Assembly (NCBI GenBank): GCA_947177325.1
Contig: CAMWUH010000111.1
Location: 1-7,070 of the forward strand
Direction of reading: 5' to 3'
From: an uncultured Bacteroidales bacterium
Lineage (GTDB): Bacteria; Bacteroidota; Bacteroidia; Bacteroidales; Muribaculaceae
DNA: 7,070 nucleotides
Shown: one piece after another, positions 4,962 to 7,070 of the stretch
How positions within the stretch are numbered: position 1 is the first letter of the stretch
Layout of the letters: the number at the start of each line of letters is the position of its first letter
Notes under the pieces: model-generated
What the model saw: the letters and a program-made list of their open reading frames with translations, nothing else
Told to the model about the DNA's origin: nothing
Database searches by the model: none
Translations under genes and position numbers: made by a program

Positions 4962-7070
4962 ATGAAATTATCATCACTGATTCTTGCTACATTATCAGTG
5001 GCAGCCCTCCAGGCGGCTGCCACTGATATCACTTCCCCCTCGGGCCAATTGAAGCTAACGGTGGATGTCAACGCCGAAGGCACTCCCTTCTATTCGCTCG
5101 ACTATAAGGGAAAAACTCTGATTGAACCGAGTTTACTCGGTATAGTGGCCGATGAAACCAAATTTACCGACGGTTTCGAAATCGTTGAGGTCGATACCGT
5201 TGAGGTTGACCGCTCATGGGAGCCCGTATGGGGTGAATACTCCGAGGTGCGCGACCATTTCAACGAGCTGGCCGTGAAGCTGCATGCCGATAATCCCAAT
5301 CGCGACATGACTTTGCGCTTCCGACTCTTTGACGACGGACTTGGCTTCCGCTATGAACTGCCTGTGCAGGACGGCCCGAACTATCTGACCGTTAAAGATG
5401 AGCTGACTCAATTCAATTACACCGGCGACCACACTCTATACTGCATTCCCGGCGACTACGACACCGATGAATATCTATGGTCGGAAACCCCATTCTCAGG
5501 CCTTGCCGACGCGCTTAACAGTTACGGCCGCCACTCGGAGGCGCAACGCACCGGTGGCTCCACCATTCAAACTCCGATGCTGCTGAAAACCGCCGACGGC
5601 GTTTACGTGAACCAACATGAAGCCGCCCTCGACGGTTATCCGGCAATGCTTCTCGATATCGACACTGACAACTACGACATGAAGGCCCATCTGGTGCCTG
5701 ACCGCTTAGGCGTCAGTGCCTATCTGCTGCTTCCCTTCCACACCCCCTGGCGCACTCTTATCGTCAGCGACGACGCCCGTGATATCCTCGCATCGCAACT
5801 TGTGCTCAATCTCAACGAACCTTGCGCTATCGACGACACATCGTGGATTAAGCCGATGAAATTCGTAGGCGTATGGTGGGAGATGTTTACAGGTTATCAA
5901 AAAACATGGGCTTACTCTGACGATCGACTTGCCAAGCCGGGCGTGACCGATTACACCAAGCTGACGCCCAACGGCCGCCACCCGGCCAACACTGCCAACG
6001 TTATGCGCTACATTGATTTCGCAGCCGAAAACGGCATTGACGGTGTGCTCGTCGAGGGGTGGAACGAAGGTTGGGAAGACTGGGCCGGTTATCGTAAAAA
6101 CCGCCAATTCCTCTTCGATAAGCCTTACCCCGACTTTGATGTTGACTCTCTCCGCAACTATGCTCAGTCAAAGGGTGTCAAGCTTATCATGCACCACGAA
6201 ACCGCAGCCAATGCAGCCGACTACGAGCTTCAACTCGACCGCGCTTTCAAATTCATGAAAGACAATAACTACGACGCCGTGAAAACCGGCTACGTGGGTG
6301 CTATCATTCCACGCTCGGAACACCACACATCGCAATGGATGGTTGACCACGCCCGCCACGTAATTGAGCGCGCTGCCGAATATCAAATTATGGTTGACAG
6401 TCACGAGGCGCCCCGCCCAACCGGTCTGTGCCGCACCTATCCCAACTGGCTCGCGCAGGAATCGGCCCGTGGGGGTGAGTTTGAATCAATGGGAGGCAAT
6501 CCCCCCTCTCACACCTGCATTCTCCCCTTCACCCGCCTGAAAGGTGGTCCGATGGATTATACCCCCGGTCTGTTCCAAACCGATTTGAGCTACTATGGCG
6601 AGGGTAAAGATACTAAAGCCGGCACAACGATTGCTCGCCAACTGGCTCTCTACCTTACAATGCCGTCGCCTCTTCAAATGGCTTGTGACCTGCCCGACAA
6701 TTATCGCCGTTTTTCCGATGCATTCCAATTCATTAAGGATGTGCCGGTTGATTGGGCTGACTCGCGCTACCTTGAAGCCGAGCCTAACCGCTATATCACC
6801 GTGGCACGCCGCGACAAACATTCCGACGACTGGTATGTAGGCGCTATCACTGACGACACGGCCCGCACGGCTGAAATTGACCTTAGCTTCCTTCCTAAAG
6901 GCTTTGAGTATGAAGCTACAATTTATGAAGATGCCCCTGATGCCGATTACCGCACCAATGCTCAGGCCTACCGCATCCGCACCGTTAAGGTAAAACCGGG
7001 GCAGAAGCTTAAACAAAACCTCGCTCCCGGGGGCGGCGCCGCCATCCGCATCACCGCCAAGTCTAAGTAA
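4962..7070 (+). CDS. susB: GH97 alpha-glucosidase, SusB type (inverting subgroup)
   Basis: This 702-residue enzyme is predicted to release glucose from the non-reducing ends of maltooligosaccharides in the periplasm, using a calcium ion. The N-terminus is an ordinary signal peptide with a likely cleavage after A20 (AAA|TD) and no lipobox, unlike the three preceding lipoproteins. The order is an N-terminal beta-sandwich domain, a central (beta/alpha)8 barrel from about residue 280, and a C-terminal beta domain ending 'APGGGAAIRI'. Four glutamates match SusB's catalytic and calcium residues with identical spacing, as I recall the numbering: E413 in 'HHETA' (SusB E439), E482 in 'SHEAPRPTG' (E508), E500 and E506 in 'QESARGGE' (E526 and E532, the latter the acid). 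Having both E413 and E482 indicates the inverting alpha-glucosidase group and not retaining GH97 alpha-galactosidases. The gene is complete, with TAA at the last three bases of the window. Confidence 0.95.
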   Translation: MKLSSLILATLSVAALQAAATDITSPSGQLKLTVDVNAEGTPFYSLDYKGKTLIEPSLLGIVADETKFTDGFEIVEVDTVEVDRSWEPVWGEYSEVRDHFNELAVKLHADNPNRDMTLRFRLFDDGLGFRYELPVQDGPNYLTVKDELTQFNYTGDHTLYCIPGDYDTDEYLWSETPFSGLADALNSYGRHSEAQRTGGSTIQTPMLLKTADGVYVNQHEAALDGYPAMLLDIDTDNYDMKAHLVPDRLGVSAYLLLPFHTPWRTLIVSDDARDILASQLVLNLNEPCAIDDTSWIKPMKFVGVWWEMFTGYQKTWAYSDDRLAKPGVTDYTKLTPNGRHPANTANVMRYIDFAAENGIDGVLVEGWNEGWEDWAGYRKNRQFLFDKPYPDFDVDSLRNYAQSKGVKLIMHHETAANAADYELQLDRAFKFMKDNNYDAVKTGYVGAIIPRSEHHTSQWMVDHARHVIERAAEYQIMVDSHEAPRPTGLCRTYPNWLAQESARGGEFESMGGNPPSHTCILPFTRLKGGPMDYTPGLFQTDLSYYGEGKDTKAGTTIARQLALYLTMPSPLQMACDLPDNYRRFSDAFQFIKDVPVDWADSRYLEAEPNRYITVARRDKHSDDWYVGAITDDTARTAEIDLSFLPKGFEYEATIYEDAPDADYRTNAQAYRIRTVKVKPGQKLKQNLAPGGGAAIRITAKSK
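4993..5028 (+). repeat. Perfect 14-bp inverted repeat within the GH97 signal-peptide coding region
   Basis: TATCAGTGGCAGCC at 4993-5006 is exactly complementary to GGCTGCCACTGATA at 5015-5028, with the 8-base loop ctccaggc. It covers codons 11-23 (LSVAALQAAATDI), starting 31 bases after the A of the ATG, and 8 of 14 pairs are G-C. No T-run follows, so it does not resemble an intrinsic terminator. It should fold strongly in mRNA and could slow early elongation, protect or direct RNase cleavage, or be chance arising from alanine codons. The pairing is certain; any function is unproven. Confidence 0.7.

Noticed and set aside
7032..7043. Perfect 12-base palindrome ggcggcgccgcc near the end of the GH97 gene
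   Set aside because: A 12-base palindrome is expected about once or twice by chance in this length, and this one is explained by Gly-Gly-Ala-Ala codons.

Overview
The window looks like the 3' part of a starch utilisation locus from a Bacteroidota bacterium. Evidence for the phylum: a SusC/SusD pair, lipoproteins with acidic residues just after the lipid-carrying cysteine, and gene junctions with no convincing Shine-Dalgarno sequence. Base composition is near half GC and the starch-binding protein resembles CBM26 proteins, which would suit a gut Muribaculaceae member. That family-level placement is an inference and was not tested.

All genes are on the + strand and packed as one apparent operon. 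1-285 is the C-terminal tail of a SusC-type TonB-dependent porin. 307-2103 is a SusD-type glycan-binding lipoprotein. 2125-3567 is a surface lipoprotein with a distinct N-terminal domain and three CBM26-like starch-binding repeats, occupying the place of SusE/SusF. 3584-4924 is a compact GH13 alpha-amylase lipoprotein (SusG role). 4962-7070 is a GH97 alpha-glucosidase of SusB type with an ordinary signal peptide. The spacers are 21, 21, 16 and 37 bases. No gene-free stretch exceeds 37 bases, and no RNA gene, mobile element, CRISPR array or convincing terminator was seen.

Inferred pathway: the triple-CBM26 lipoprotein and SusD hold starch at the cell surface, the GH13 enzyme cuts it into maltooligosaccharides, SusC with SusD imports these, and the periplasmic GH97 enzyme trims them to glucose. 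The regulator and the rest of susC lie outside the window.

The least expected signal is at the amylase/GH97 junction. A perfect 8-bp inverted repeat sits just before the GH97 start codon, and a perfect 14-bp inverted repeat lies inside the signal-peptide coding region. Neither has the T-run of an intrinsic terminator. The locus is otherwise a variant of a known system, not a new one.
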